Positions 41,352 through 51,060 are shown, numbered from the stretch's first letter. The stretch is DNA of 57,629 nucleotides from an uncultured Acetobacteraceae bacterium (GCA_903877125.1 CAIRCM010000092.1:1-57629); one strand, 5' to 3'. A program made the numbers and translations. Notes: generated by a model not told the origin, from the letters alone.

Positions 41352-44300
41352 TCCGATCGTGTCGCGCTTTCGAGCGACGATCGAACCAGCCGCATCTCCC
41401 GCCCCAGGGCATCCAATGCGGCGGCGCAGGTCGCGTGCAGCCCGTCCTTCGCGGCAGCCTCGATCTCGGCCGAAAGACTGGCCAGGGTCGCCGCCCCCAC
41501 GGCCAGGGAACCGCCTTTCAGCTTATGCGCCGCCGCCGCCGCGGCCGCCATATCGCCCCTGATCAGCGCACCGTCGATATCCCGTGCGGAATCCCTCGCC
41601 GTATCGATGAAGTGGCGCACCAGGGTGTCGATCGCATGCGGGTCGTCGCCCACCCAGTCCTTCAGCCGTTCCCGGTCGATGCCCGACCGTCCCGAAGCCG
41701 CCGGGCCGTTCTCCCGCCGCCCAACCTCGACCCAGCGAAGCAACGTTTCGCGCAGTCGGGAAAGGCTGACCGGCTTGGCGATATAGGCGTCCATGCCGGC
41801 GGCGAGGCAACGTTCCTCCTCGCCCCGCATCGCATTCGCCGTGACCGCGACGATCGGCGTGCGCGTCGCCTCTGCTCGGGCTTCCCGCGCGCGGATTTCC
41901 CCGGCAAGGCCATAACCATCCATCCGCGGCATGTGCATGTCGGCGAGCACGGCGGCGTAGCGGCCAGGTTGCCACAGCGTCAAAGCGGCCACGCCGTCCT
42001 CGGCCGTGTCGGCCCGCAGGCCGAGGAGACCGAGTTGATGGACCAGGACCTTCCGATTGACCGGGTGATCGTCGACCACGAGGATTCGCCCGCCGATCGC
42101 CGTCAGGTGCCCCATGACGGGCGTCGGTTCAGACTGGATACCGGCGCTCGGAGCGGCCCGCAGTCGGAGGTGTACGGTAAAGACCGACCCTTCCCCCGGC
42201 GTGCTGGTCGCCGTCACGTCGCCGCCCATCAGCTGAGCGAGACGCCGCACGATCGACAACCCCAGGCCGGTGCCGCCGAATTTTCTGGTCGTGGAGCTGT
42301 CGGCCTGCGCGAACGGCTGAAAAAGGCGGGCTTGCTGTTCGGCGTCCATGCCGATCCCCGAATCGGCAACCGTCAGCGTAACGCGTTGCTGACCATCGCC
42401 CAGCGGTTCGGTACCCGCACGAACCTGGATGCTGCCCCGTTCCGTGAATTTCACCGCGTTGCCCAGCAGGTTGAACAGAATCTGCCGAACCCGCGTGGGG
42501 TCGCCGATCAGCGCGTCCGCCGATCCGGGATCGATCGTCGCGCCCATCCGGATGGATTTCGCCGCCGCCGGCGCCCGCAGGGTGTGCAGCGTACCCGTGA
42601 CGATCTCGATCAACGAGAAAGCCGTCTCCTCCAGCTCCATCCGTCCGGCTTCGATTTTCGAGAAATCCAGCACGTCGTCGATGATGCGCAGCAGCGATGT
42701 CGCGGACTCCCGCATGATCGCCACCGTGCTCCGCTGGTCGTCGTCCATGCGCTGATGCTCAAGCACATCCATCATCCCCAAAACACCGTTCATCGGGGTG
42801 CGGATCTCGTGGCTCATGGTTGCCAGGAAGGTCGATTTCGCCTGGTTCGCGGCTTCCGCCTCGGCCCGGGCGGCCTCCGCGGCGTCGCGTTCCAGAACGA
42901 TGCGCTCTTCCTGGTTTTTCAGGGCGGTGACATCGCGATGGGTCAACAGGCGCCGGCCGTCCGGCAGCACGATCGAATTCGCTTCGACCCATCGCCCGTT
43001 CATTCGGCGCCGCGCGGGCCGATGGGTAGCGCCGGCCGCGAAGGCGCGCATCAGCGCGTCGATCTCCGCTTCGATCGTATCGTGGCTGAGCGGAATAAGC
43101 CCACGCTCCAACTGCCAGCGCAGGGCCTGCGCGATATTGGTGTAGGGTATGAATTCATCGCGCGGGAACGCATTCATCTCGAAGATCGCGTTGTTTCTTA
43201 GCACCATCGTCCCGTCGGCTTCGCACAGCGCGACGCCGTCGGTCATGTTGTCGAGGATGGTTTGCAGCAGCCCGCGTTCGTGGGCCAGACGGTCTTCCTG
43301 GATTTTCATCGCCGTGACGTCGCGGAACACGCCCAGCGTTCCGCCATCGGCGGTTCGGTGGAACGTGCCCTCCACCCACCTTCCGTCGGGCGTGGCACGC
43401 AATTTCGGCTCCCCGTCGGCGCGGTGGAACCGGTCGATGGCGGCCGAGCGGAAGGCGTCGTCGACCAGGCCGCGATCGACCATCCCATCCATCATCGCTT
43501 CGAAACGCCGAAGGCGGGCAAGACGCTCCGCGGAGGTTTGCTGGATATCGCAGAACGCCTTGTTGGCGTACAGCCAGTCGCCGTTGCCGTCCCACAGGAT
43601 CACCCCGTCGGCCATATTGTCCAGGACGGTTTCCATCAGCAGTCGCGCCTGTTCGGTCGCATCGCGGGCCTGCCGAAGTTCAGCCTCCCGATTCTTGGAC
43701 TCGGTGACGTCGCGGTGCGTGACCAGGCGGCGGCCGTCGGGCAGGACACGCCATTTCACGTCGACCCACCGCCCGTTCGGCCGCTGCGTTGTCGCGCTGT
43801 AGGGCTTCCCCTGAACGAACTCGCCGAGGAAGTGTTCGGTGATCGCCTCGGGCGTGCGGGGATCGTTCGGCATATGCCCGTGCCTGGCCTGCCAAAGGAT
43901 GGCGTCGTGCAAAGTCCGGAAGTGCACTCTGGCCTCCCACGGCACGGCGTTGATTTCGTACATCGCATCGTTCGCCAGCGCGATGTCGCCATTGGCTTCG
44001 ACCAGGCCCATGCCGTCGGGCATGTTGCTCAGCACGGCTTCCATCAGGGCGCGTTCGCGCTCGACCTCATGACGGGCGATCTGCTGCTCGTCGAACAACC
44101 GCGCGGTTTCGATGGCGATGGCAACGTGATCGCCGAAGATCGCAACCTGTTCGATCTGGCGGTCGGTAAACGGTTGGACGGCGGAGCGGCTCAGCGCGAT
44201 GGCACCGATCGGCACGCCGTCGCGCAGCAAGGGCACGCCGAGCATCGACCGCAGTCCACCAAGACGCGCACGATCGACCGGCGCGTATCCAGGTTCGGCC

Positions 44301-46393
44301 CAGGCGTCGGCGATGTGGGCTTGACGACCGGTCAGCAAAGCCCGGCCGATCAACGTGTCCTGCCCCGGCACCAGCGCGATGTTGCGGATCAGCGCCTCGT
44401 GCTCGGGCAACATGCCGACGCCCACCCCGAAGCGGCAAACCCCGTCCTGATAGCGGTAGATGATGGCCTTATCGGCCTGACAGAGGTCGGTCGCATAACG
44501 AAGAACCTCGGTCAGAACGCTGTCCAGGTCCGACGCGGAACGGCTGATCGCACGCAGCGCGTTGGCGAGCGCCGACTGGAATTCGAGGGACTCCTGCAAA
44601 TCGGTCGATCGTTGGGTCAGAGCCAGTTCTTTCTGCTTCAGCTCGGTGACGTCGCGATGGATGAGCAGGGTGCGCCCGCCTTGGAGGGCGCGGGTCTGGC
44701 GTTCGACCCAACGGTTGTTCGGGCGCAGTACAGCGGGGCGAAAGGAATCGCCGGCCGACAGGCCCGCCATGCGGCACCGCACCAGCGCTTCAAGTTCCTG
44801 CTCGGAAAGTGTTGGCTGTGCCTGCCGCGCAAGCCAGCGGACCGCATCGGCGACATTGCCGACATCGATCTGATCGCGCGGAATGCCGTTGATCTGATAG
44901 GCAGCGTCGTTGACTTGCAGAACCTCGCCGTCGGGCGCGAACAATGTAACGCCATCGGTCATGTTATCCAGCACGACCTGTATCGTTGCCCGCGACTGCT
45001 CGGCGGCATCCCGAGCCTGCTGGAGTTCGAGTTCCCGCTGTTTGAGATCGGTGATGTCGTGATGGGTCACCAAACGGCGGCCGTCGGGCAGGGACGACCA
45101 ACGGACGTCCAGCCACCGACCGTTGGGACGCTGGCGGGTTACCTTGATGACATCGGTGGAGCGGAAGCGCTGCATCGCTTCCTGGACATCTTCTTCCTCG
45201 TTCTCATGCTGACGGGGGATCATGCCGTTCGCGACCTGCCAGGACAGGCTGTCGTAGACGGTTCGGAACGTCTGGAACACATCCCGCGGGTAGTCGTTGA
45301 TGTCGTACATCGCGTTGTTCCAAAGCGCGATCTCGCCGTTCGGCTCGTACAAAGCCATGCCGTCCCGCACATTGTCCAGGATCGCGCGCATCAGGGCGCG
45401 CTCGCGTTCGGCTTCCTCCTGGGCGCGGCGCACTTCTTCCAGCAGGCGAGCGTTTTCGATCGCGATCGCCGCCTGATCGGCGAAGCCCGTGACCATTTCG
45501 ATCTGGCGTTCGGTAAACGGCTCAACTGTTTTTCGGGCAAGGGCGATGACGCAAATCGGCTCCCCATCGCGCAGCAGCGGCACGCCCAGCAGCGAGCGGA
45601 CCGACCCCGCCCGGGCTTCGTCCTTGCCGACATAGTTGGCATCGGCCAACACGTCGACGATCTGAATGGTTCGGCGTTCGACGACCGCGCGTCCGGCGAC
45701 GGTGCGGTTGTTTGGGAACAGCGGGCGCCCGCGAATAACTTCCTCATACCCTGGCGGCGTGTTGTGACCCGCTTCGAAGCGGCAAGCGCCATCCTGGTAG
45801 CGGAACAGAATGGCGCTCTCCGCGCCGCACAGTTCCGCTGCCTTGGTCACGACCGTCTGCAGCACCGATGGCAGATCGAAGGCCGAGCGGCTGATCGCCT
45901 GTAAAACTTCGTTCATCGCCGCGGCGTAGGCGAGGGTTTCGCGCAGCTCGTTTTCCTGCCGCTTCAGTTCGGTGATGTCGTTGTGCACCGTCATGGTTCG
46001 CCCGCCAGGCAGCGAAATGAACCGGTGCTCGAAAATGCGGCCGCGATATTCCCGAATCATCGGCGTGCCGTCCGCGATGGCCTGACGGTTCAGGGCGGAG
46101 GCAACGCTTTCCTCCATCGTGTCGTGAGTCAGCGGCTGCCGCCCGGTTTCGAATTGCCAGCGAAGCCGTGCCTCCGATGTCCGCAATGCGGCGATATCGT
46201 TCCGCTCGCAGCCCATCACGGCGAGGTAGGCATCGTTGGCGAGGCGAACACTGTCGTCGGGATCGACATAGGCGATCGCGGTCGGCAGGCTGAGGACGAC
46301 TTCCCGCAGTATATCCGCTTCGTCTTCGGGTGATGGCGGGGGGCTGCGGCCGGCGGAGATGTCCGCGCTGGCGAAGGAGCGTACAGTTGGCAT
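41348..46393 (-). CDS. Giant hybrid histidine kinase with six PAS and two GAF domains, receiver and HPt
   Basis: A protein of about 1680 residues with no clear membrane segments. Order: PAS, GAF (about 165-325), PAS, PAS, GAF (about 620-780), PAS, PAS, PAS, then HisKA with the phospho-accepting His in FLATMSHEIRTPMNG (residue about 1195), the ATPase domain, a receiver with RILVVDDHPVNRK and VLADMHMPRMDG, and an HPt with AAAHKLKGGSLAVG. The chain holds a complete internal phosphorelay. Several PAS units repeat the motif DGRRLVTHRDVTE almost word for word, showing internal duplication. ATG 46393 or 46423 could be the start. Its stop is inside a repeat. It is divergent from a response regulator. 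Confidence 0.9.
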   Translation of the reverse strand: MPTVRSFASADISAGRSPPPSPEDEADILREVVLSLPTAIAYVDPDDSVRLANDAYLAVMGCERNDIAALRTSEARLRWQFETGRQPLTHDTMEESVASALNRQAIADGTPMIREYRGRIFEHRFISLPGGRTMTVHNDITELKRQENELRETLAYAAAMNEVLQAISRSAFDLPSVLQTVVTKAAELCGAESAILFRYQDGACRFEAGHNTPPGYEEVIRGRPLFPNNRTVAGRAVVERRTIQIVDVLADANYVGKDEARAGSVRSLLGVPLLRDGEPICVIALARKTVEPFTERQIEMVTGFADQAAIAIENARLLEEVRRAQEEAERERALMRAILDNVRDGMALYEPNGEIALWNNAMYDINDYPRDVFQTFRTVYDSLSWQVANGMIPRQHENEEEDVQEAMQRFRSTDVIKVTRQRPNGRWLDVRWSSLPDGRRLVTHHDITDLKQRELELQQARDAAEQSRATIQVVLDNMTDGVTLFAPDGEVLQVNDAAYQINGIPRDQIDVGNVADAVRWLARQAQPTLSEQELEALVRCRMAGLSAGDSFRPAVLRPNNRWVERQTRALQGGRTLLIHRDVTELKQKELALTQRSTDLQESLEFQSALANALRAISRSASDLDSVLTEVLRYATDLCQADKAIIYRYQDGVCRFGVGVGMLPEHEALIRNIALVPGQDTLIGRALLTGRQAHIADAWAEPGYAPVDRARLGGLRSMLGVPLLRDGVPIGAIALSRSAVQPFTDRQIEQVAIFGDHVAIAIETARLFDEQQIARHEVERERALMEAVLSNMPDGMGLVEANGDIALANDAMYEINAVPWEARVHFRTLHDAILWQARHGHMPNDPRTPEAITEHFLGEFVQGKPYSATTQRPNGRWVDVKWRVLPDGRRLVTHRDVTESKNREAELRQARDATEQARLLMETVLDNMADGVILWDGNGDWLYANKAFCDIQQTSAERLARLRRFEAMMDGMVDRGLVDDAFRSAAIDRFHRADGEPKLRATPDGRWVEGTFHRTADGGTLGVFRDVTAMKIQEDRLAHERGLLQTILDNMTDGVALCEADGTMVLRNNAIFEMNAFPRDEFIPYTNIAQALRWQLERGLIPLSHDTIEAEIDALMRAFAAGATHRPARRRMNGRWVEANSIVLPDGRRLLTHRDVTALKNQEERIVLERDAAEAARAEAEAANQAKSTFLATMSHEIRTPMNGVLGMMDVLEHQRMDDDQRSTVAIMRESATSLLRIIDDVLDFSKIEAGRMELEETAFSLIEIVTGTLHTLRAPAAAKSIRMGATIDPGSADALIGDPTRVRQILFNLLGNAVKFTERGSIQVRAGTEPLGDGQQRVTLTVADSGIGMDAEQQARLFQPFAQADSSTTRKFGGTGLGLSIVRRLAQLMGGDVTATSTPGEGSVFTVHLRLRAAPSAGIQSEPTPVMGHLTAIGGRILVVDDHPVNRKVLVHQLGLLGLRADTAEDGVAALTLWQPGRYAAVLADMHMPRMDGYGLAGEIRAREARAEATRTPIVAVTANAMRGEEERCLAAGMDAYIAKPVSLSRLRETLLRWVEVGRRENGPAASGRSGIDRERLKDWVGDDPHAIDTLVRHFIDTARDSARDIDGALIRGDMAAAAAAAHKLKGGSLAVGAATLASLSAEIEAAAKDGLHATCAAALDALGREMRLVRSSLESATRSD

Positions 46394-46534
46394 GATTGGG
46401 CGATCCTGGTCCACCCGCAGCATGTCACATCGTCGCCGACCCGTCAGCGTGTGTTTGTATCGTCTGTATCGCGACTTCGCATCGGTGGCGCCGAAACGCG
46501 AATCGTGCTTGACTGGAGGTTACGGCGAAGGGGC

Positions 46535-47254
46535 ATGCGTCGGCAGATGGTGGACACCAACCAGATCTTGGTGGTCGAGGATGAGACAACCCAGCGAATA
46601 ATGCTGGTCGAATACCTCGCCAGACAAGGCTTTCGAGTGACCGGCGTACCAGACGGTGCGGCGATGCGTCGCGCGTTGCAGCGCGGCGAGCCCGATCTCG
46701 TGCTACTGGACCTCGGTCTGCCCGGCGAGGACGGGCACAGCTTGGCCCGATACCTGCGGGAACAACATCCCAAGGTCGCGGTGATCATGGTCACCGCCGC
46801 GGGTTCGACCGTCGATCGTATCATCGGTCTCGAAACCGGCGCCGACGACTATATCCCCAAACCATTCGAACCGCGCGAACTCCTCGCCCGCATCCGCAGC
46901 GTCCTGCGGCGGGCGGTGCCGGCGGCAACGCAACCAACCGGTCCACGGGTTGCGATGGGACGTCGGACCCTCGACCTCGAGCATCGTGTCCTGCTGGATG
47001 CCGAAGGTTCCGAGGAGCGGCTGACCGCCAGCGAATTCGAACTGCTGCGCCTCTTCGCGGAGAACCCGAATAAACCGCTCAACCGCGAATGGCTTTTGGA
47101 AGCAACGAGCCACCGGGAAGCCGAGGCCTTCGATCGGGCGATCGATCTGCGGATCACACGCCTGCGGAAAAAGATCGAGGTCGATCCGTCCCATCCCGAT
47201 GCGATCCGGACGGTGCGTGGCGTGGGCTATGTGTTCGTTCCCCCGGGGGCCTGA
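46535..47254 (+). CDS. OmpR-family response regulator
   Basis: A 239-residue two-domain regulator. The receiver has the phosphorylated Asp59 in LVLLDLGLPGEDG and the conserved Lys in DDYIPKPFEP; the winged-helix domain has LTASEFELLRLFAENPNKPL and VRGVGYVFVPP. It is divergent from the giant hybrid kinase, 140 bases away, so they are probably partners. The start is ATG 46535 or ATG 46547; ribosome-site spacing does not decide. Confidence 0.9.
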   Translation: MRRQMVDTNQILVVEDETTQRIMLVEYLARQGFRVTGVPDGAAMRRALQRGEPDLVLLDLGLPGEDGHSLARYLREQHPKVAVIMVTAAGSTVDRIIGLETGADDYIPKPFEPRELLARIRSVLRRAVPAATQPTGPRVAMGRRTLDLEHRVLLDAEGSEERLTASEFELLRLFAENPNKPLNREWLLEATSHREAEAFDRAIDLRITRLRKKIEVDPSHPDAIRTVRGVGYVFVPPGA

Positions 47255-47296
47255 AGCCGCTATACCCGCGTCCAATCATCCAGAGGACGCTCCATC

Positions 47297-48280
47297 ATGT
47301 CAGGTGCCAATTCCTTCAAATTCGTGATGCTGCCCCCGCAGTCCGAAACCACGCGCGCCTGGGGCAAGCGGCTGGCGGACTCCGTCCCGGAAGCGCGCGT
47401 CGTCATCGCCGAGGACGCCGATACCGCGGCACGGGAGATCGTGGACGCCGAAGGCGCGTTCGGCTGGTTGAACCCCGATCTGCTCGGTGCGGCGAAGAAG
47501 CTGCGCTGGCTGCAGGCGCCCCAGGCCGCCCCGGCGGCGGGCTATTATTTCCCCGAACTGGTCGCCCACCCGCTGACGGTCACCAATTTCCGGGAAATCT
47601 TCAACGACCATATCAGCGCCCACATCATGGCCTTCGTCCTGGCTTTCGCGCGTGGCCTGCACGTCTTCATCCCCCAGCAGTTGCGCCGGGAATGGAAGAA
47701 GTCCAGCCAGGAATCCGGCGACGTCGTGCACCTTCCCGAAGCCACCGCGCTGATCGTCGGTGTCGGCGGCATCGGCGCGGAAGCCGCCCGGCTGCTCGCC
47801 GCGTTCGGGGTGACGGTGCTCGCGACCGATGCCCGCCGAACCTCCGCACCCGAGGGCGTGGCCGAACTGCATAAACCGGAGGCGCTGGATGAACTGCTGC
47901 CGCGCGCCGATTTCGTGATCCTGACGGTACCGCACACCCCGGCGACCGAAGGCTTCTTCAACGCCGAACGGTTCGGGCGGATGAAGAAGACCGCATTCTT
48001 CATCAATATCGGCCGGGGCATGACGACCCGCCTTGACGATCTGGTCGGGGCGCTGAACGCCGGCACGATCGCCGGCGCGGCATTGGATGTCTACGAGATC
48101 GAACCGCTGCCGTCGGACCATCCGCTCTGGACCATGCCAAACGTGCTGCTGACGCCGCACATGGCCGGTCACGGCCCGTATCTGAACGATCGACGCTACG
48201 AGATCATGGAAGAGAATTGCCGCTCCTTCGCCGCCGGCCGGGAACTGCGCAACGTCGTCAACAAGGGGTCGTGGTTCTGA
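47297..48280 (+). CDS. D-isomer-specific 2-hydroxyacid dehydrogenase (first of a pair)
   Basis: A 327-residue NAD(P)-dependent dehydrogenase with VGVGGIGAEAARLLAAFG (cofactor motif), FINIGRGMTTR (catalytic Arg), YEIEPLPSDHPLW (Glu) and LLTPHMAGHG (His). Its stop overlaps the start of a second dehydrogenase as TGATG, so they are translated together. The pair precedes the selenoprotein-B-like gene. Confidence 0.87.
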   Translation: MSGANSFKFVMLPPQSETTRAWGKRLADSVPEARVVIAEDADTAAREIVDAEGAFGWLNPDLLGAAKKLRWLQAPQAAPAAGYYFPELVAHPLTVTNFREIFNDHISAHIMAFVLAFARGLHVFIPQQLRREWKKSSQESGDVVHLPEATALIVGVGGIGAEAARLLAAFGVTVLATDARRTSAPEGVAELHKPEALDELLPRADFVILTVPHTPATEGFFNAERFGRMKKTAFFINIGRGMTTRLDDLVGALNAGTIAGAALDVYEIEPLPSDHPLWTMPNVLLTPHMAGHGPYLNDRRYEIMEENCRSFAAGRELRNVVNKGSWF

Positions 48281-49266
48281 TGGCCGATACGCTCGTCGTC
48301 ACCTTCCCGCAGGACGCCAAGGGAAGACCGTTCATCGACGATGCCTTGGGCGGGGCGGCCGAGGTCGTCTACCTCGCCGATCTCGACGACGATCAGGCGC
48401 GAGCCGCCGCACTTCGATCCGCGACGGCGGTGTTGGCCCGCAATACGGCCAAGGAGTTGCGTCCGCACGAGGCGGCATTGCTGGAGCATGCGAAACTGAT
48501 CCAGTTCATCAACGCCGGCGTCGATTTCGTGCCACTGAACGCCTTCCCGCCCCAGGTGCCGATCGCCTCCAACGGCGGCGCCTATGCCGAACCGATGGCC
48601 GAACACGCGCTGGCGATGGTCCTGGCAGCGGCGAAACGGCTGCTGGTCGAGCATGAGGCGCTGAAGACCGGCGCGTTCAACCAGCACAAGCGCAATCGCA
48701 CGCTGGCGGGTGGCGTCTGCGGAATCCTCGGCTTCGGCGGCATCGGCGTCGCCACCGCTCGGCTGATGCGGGCGCTCGGTATGAAGATCCACGCGATCAA
48801 CCGGCGCGGCGCCTCCGACGCGCCGACCGACTGGATCGGCACGCCCGCCCAACTCGATACGCTCCTGGCAGCGGCGGATGTGCTGATCATCGCGACGCCG
48901 CTGACACCGGCGACCTTGGGATGGATCGGCGCTCGGGAATTGGGCCTGATGAAGCCGGACGCGATACTCGCGAATCTGGCGCGCGGGGAGATCGTGGATG
49001 AAGCGGCGCTGTTCGCCCATCTTCAGGCCACCCCCCGGTTCCAGGCCTGTATCGATGCCTGGTGGATCGAGCCGGTACGACACGGTTCGTTCCGCATGGA
49101 CCACCCCTTCCTGACGTTGCCGAACGTGATCGGCTCCCCCCATAACTCGGCCTCCGTGCCGGGCACCGGGGAGACTGGATTGCGGCGCGCGGTCGCCAAT
49201 ATCCGACGCGCGCTGGCGGGGGAGACGCCGCTTTATCTCGTGGATGCGGATCAGCGGATGATGTGA
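48280..49266 (+). CDS. D-isomer-specific 2-hydroxyacid dehydrogenase (second of a pair)
   Basis: A 328-residue dehydrogenase with the cofactor motif ILGFGGIGVATARLMRALG, LANLARGEIVDEAALF (Arg), DAWWIEPVRHGSF (Glu) and IGSPHNSASVPGTGE (His). It has diverged far from its neighbour. Together they could form a heteromer or act on successive substrates, but sequence does not say. The selenoprotein-B-family gene starts 60 bases downstream. Confidence 0.85.
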   Translation: MADTLVVTFPQDAKGRPFIDDALGGAAEVVYLADLDDDQARAAALRSATAVLARNTAKELRPHEAALLEHAKLIQFINAGVDFVPLNAFPPQVPIASNGGAYAEPMAEHALAMVLAAAKRLLVEHEALKTGAFNQHKRNRTLAGGVCGILGFGGIGVATARLMRALGMKIHAINRRGASDAPTDWIGTPAQLDTLLAAADVLIIATPLTPATLGWIGARELGLMKPDAILANLARGEIVDEAALFAHLQATPRFQACIDAWWIEPVRHGSFRMDHPFLTLPNVIGSPHNSASVPGTGETGLRRAVANIRRALAGETPLYLVDADQRMM

Positions 49267-49325
49267 GCGCACTTCCCTTCGCGCGCCGTGCGGACCATGA
49301 TGCGATAGATTAGGGAGCATAATGA

Positions 49326-50534
49326 ATGGCACGCCTTGAGGACATACCCGGACCAACGCGAACGGCCGTGGCAACGATCGATTGCCCCGCGTTCGAGACA
49401 ACCCCGTTCGTATCCGGTCCGCCGCTGTCCAAGCGCCGGGTCGCGATCGTCAGCAGCGCCGCGCTGATCGAGCGCGGGGACAAGCCCTTCGATTTCGGGT
49501 CGGGCGAATGCCGCCCGCTGCAACGGAGCGCGAATGCCGACGATATCCTGATCAGCCATGTCTCGATCAACTTCGATCGGGCCGGGTATCAGCGCGATAT
49601 CAACGTCGTCTACCCGATCGACCGGTTGAAGCACATGGCGATCGACGGGTTGATCGGCAGTGTGGCGAACACCCATTACACGGTCATGGGCTCCACCGAT
49701 CCGGCCGCGATGGTCGAATCCGCGGATTTCATCGCCGCCGCCTTCAAGGCCGATCACGTCGACGCCGTCGTCCTCGCCCCCGTTTGACCGCTGTGCACCC
49801 GCGCCGTGAGCGCGATGGCACATATGCTGGAAGAACGCGGCCTGCCGACGACGGTACTGGCTCTGGTATTGCCCCAGGTCGAAAAGACCCGCCCGCCGCG
49901 CGCCTTGATGGTGCCGTTCATGCTCGGGCGCCCATTGGGCGAACCGGGGGACAGCGATTTCCAACGCCGGGTTCTGCTGCAGGCGTTGCGGCTGCTGGAA
50001 CGGACGGATGGCCCGGTCGTTCTGGAACACTTCCCCGATGACAACCCGAGCCATTTCGACCGGCCGGGTTGGGAGCCGTCGGTGACACTCCCGCCACCAG
50101 GGACCTATGCGGACGCGGACGAATGGGAAACGGCCTTCCGCGACGAACTGGAGGCGGTAATCCCAGCCTGGGAGCGGTTCGAAGCCCGCTTCGGCCGGAC
50201 CACGGTCGGGTTGTCGGGTCAGCCACTACAGGACTGGCCGGACTGCGCGGCCTCGGTCCTGCGCGGCGCGCTGCCGGTGGTGGCGCCGTTCGAATCGACC
50301 GCCTTGTCGGTGCGGTTCATGTGCGATGACATCAAGGCGATGTACGGCGAAGCCGCGCAGGCCGACGGTCCCGCCCCATCGGCGGGGCAGATCGACCGGT
50401 GGTTCTGGCGGCAGACCGTCGCCGGTCAATTGCTGATCGCCTTGCGCGCAAAGGCAATGGAAAGCCCGAACAACGGGCTGAAGACGGTCGGCGGCCGGTT
50501 CTTCGTGCCGGCGCCGTATTTGCCGAAAGGTTGA
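49326..50534 (+). CDS. Glycine/betaine/sarcosine/D-proline reductase selenoprotein B family protein, with UGA-encoded Sec
   Basis: One continuous frame of 402 codons with a single internal UGA at 49785-49787 (codon 154). The part before it (MARLEDIPGPTRTAVATIDC, then SHVSINFDRAGYQRDINVVYP and GSVANTHYTVMG) and the part after (CTRAVSAMAHMLEERGLPTT, then PFMLGRPLGEP) together match one GrdB-type protein. The UGA falls in APV-U-PLCTR, where this family has Sec (or Cys) in a U/C-x-x-C-T-R redox motif. A SECIS-like hairpin follows directly. Read as ordinary code it would be two genes, 49326-49787 and 49806-50534. Family members outside clostridia are poorly understood; a redox enzyme is inferred. 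No selA/B/C/D is in the window. Confidence 0.82.
49793..49821 (+). promoter_or_regulatory. SECIS-like hairpin behind the UGA codon
   Basis: Stem GTGC (49793-49796) with GCAC (49818-49821) and CGCGC (49800-49804) with GCGCG (49810-49814), separated by a 3x3 internal loop, with apical loop CGTGA at 49805-49809. The loop lies 17 bases after the UGA and carries a G-U, as bacterial SECIS elements do. Assigned by eye; GC-rich DNA forms hairpins easily. Confidence 0.6.
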
Positions 50535-50564
50535 GCGGACGGCTGGTGCGGATCAGCCGTCCGC
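50535..50564 (+). terminator. Terminator-like hairpin after the selenoprotein gene
   Basis: Perfect 10-base arms GCGGACGGCT and AGCCGTCCGC with a 10-base loop, starting on the base after the TGA stop. There is no T-run, so it may be an mRNA-stabilising or Rho-assisted hairpin. Confidence 0.55.
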
Positions 50565-50667
50565 ACCAGCACCACCGCTTGGTGTCGCTCGGATCGACCG
50601 GATATCATCCCACGAAACCGAGCGACGTTGGGTTTCAACAGAAAGGACGATCTTCGGGAGGTAGGCT

Positions 50668-51041
50668 ATGCGTACTTGGCGGTTTATGGTTTGGGGGTTC
50701 TGCTTCGTAGCGATTCTGGCGACGCTGCCGCGGCGGCGACGGCGCAACGGCTTTCGGCTGACGTCCTGCTTGGAAAATGGTGCGGCGAAACCGCCGACTA
50801 TTTGTTCACACGCAAGAAACTCACCGTCCTGCGGCCCGACGGCTCGACACGGGAAATGCCGATTGCGCGATTTGTGACCGGACCTGACTGGATACAGGTC
50901 TACTGGCTGGGGCTGCCTCCGACGAACGGTGTTGCCGCCAACACGCTGTTCAACGAATTCTCGCCGGACCGGCGGACGATGAATCAGCAACGACAGGATA
51001 TCGGCGATAAGGGACCGTTGCGGATATTCCGCCGCTGCTGA
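50668..51041 (+). pseudogene. Small exported protein gene with a frameshift
   Basis: ATG 50668 has a strong ribosome site (GGGAGGTAGGCT) and encodes a signal peptide, MRTWRFMVWGFCFVAILATL. That frame then turns into meaningless Arg-rich sequence. The next frame continues as a plausible mature protein from about 50725 to 51041, with RLSADVLLGKWCGETADY, TRKKLTVLRPDG and GPDWIQVYWLGLPP. The switch lies in a GC-repeat tract (about 50725-50748), a slippage-prone place. I do not recognise the family. It could be a mutation, an assembly error or programmed frameshifting. Confidence 0.6.
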
Positions 51042-51060
51042 TCGGGCGTCTCGCCCGCCC

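Noticed and set aside
43262-45904. An 880-codon open frame opposite the histidine kinase
   Set aside because: It is a shadow of the repeated PAS/GAF coding sequence on the other strand.
49326-49787. Two separate genes, 49326-49787 and 49806-50534
   Set aside because: They share one frame, the second has no ribosome site or family-like N-terminus, and together they make one family-length protein.
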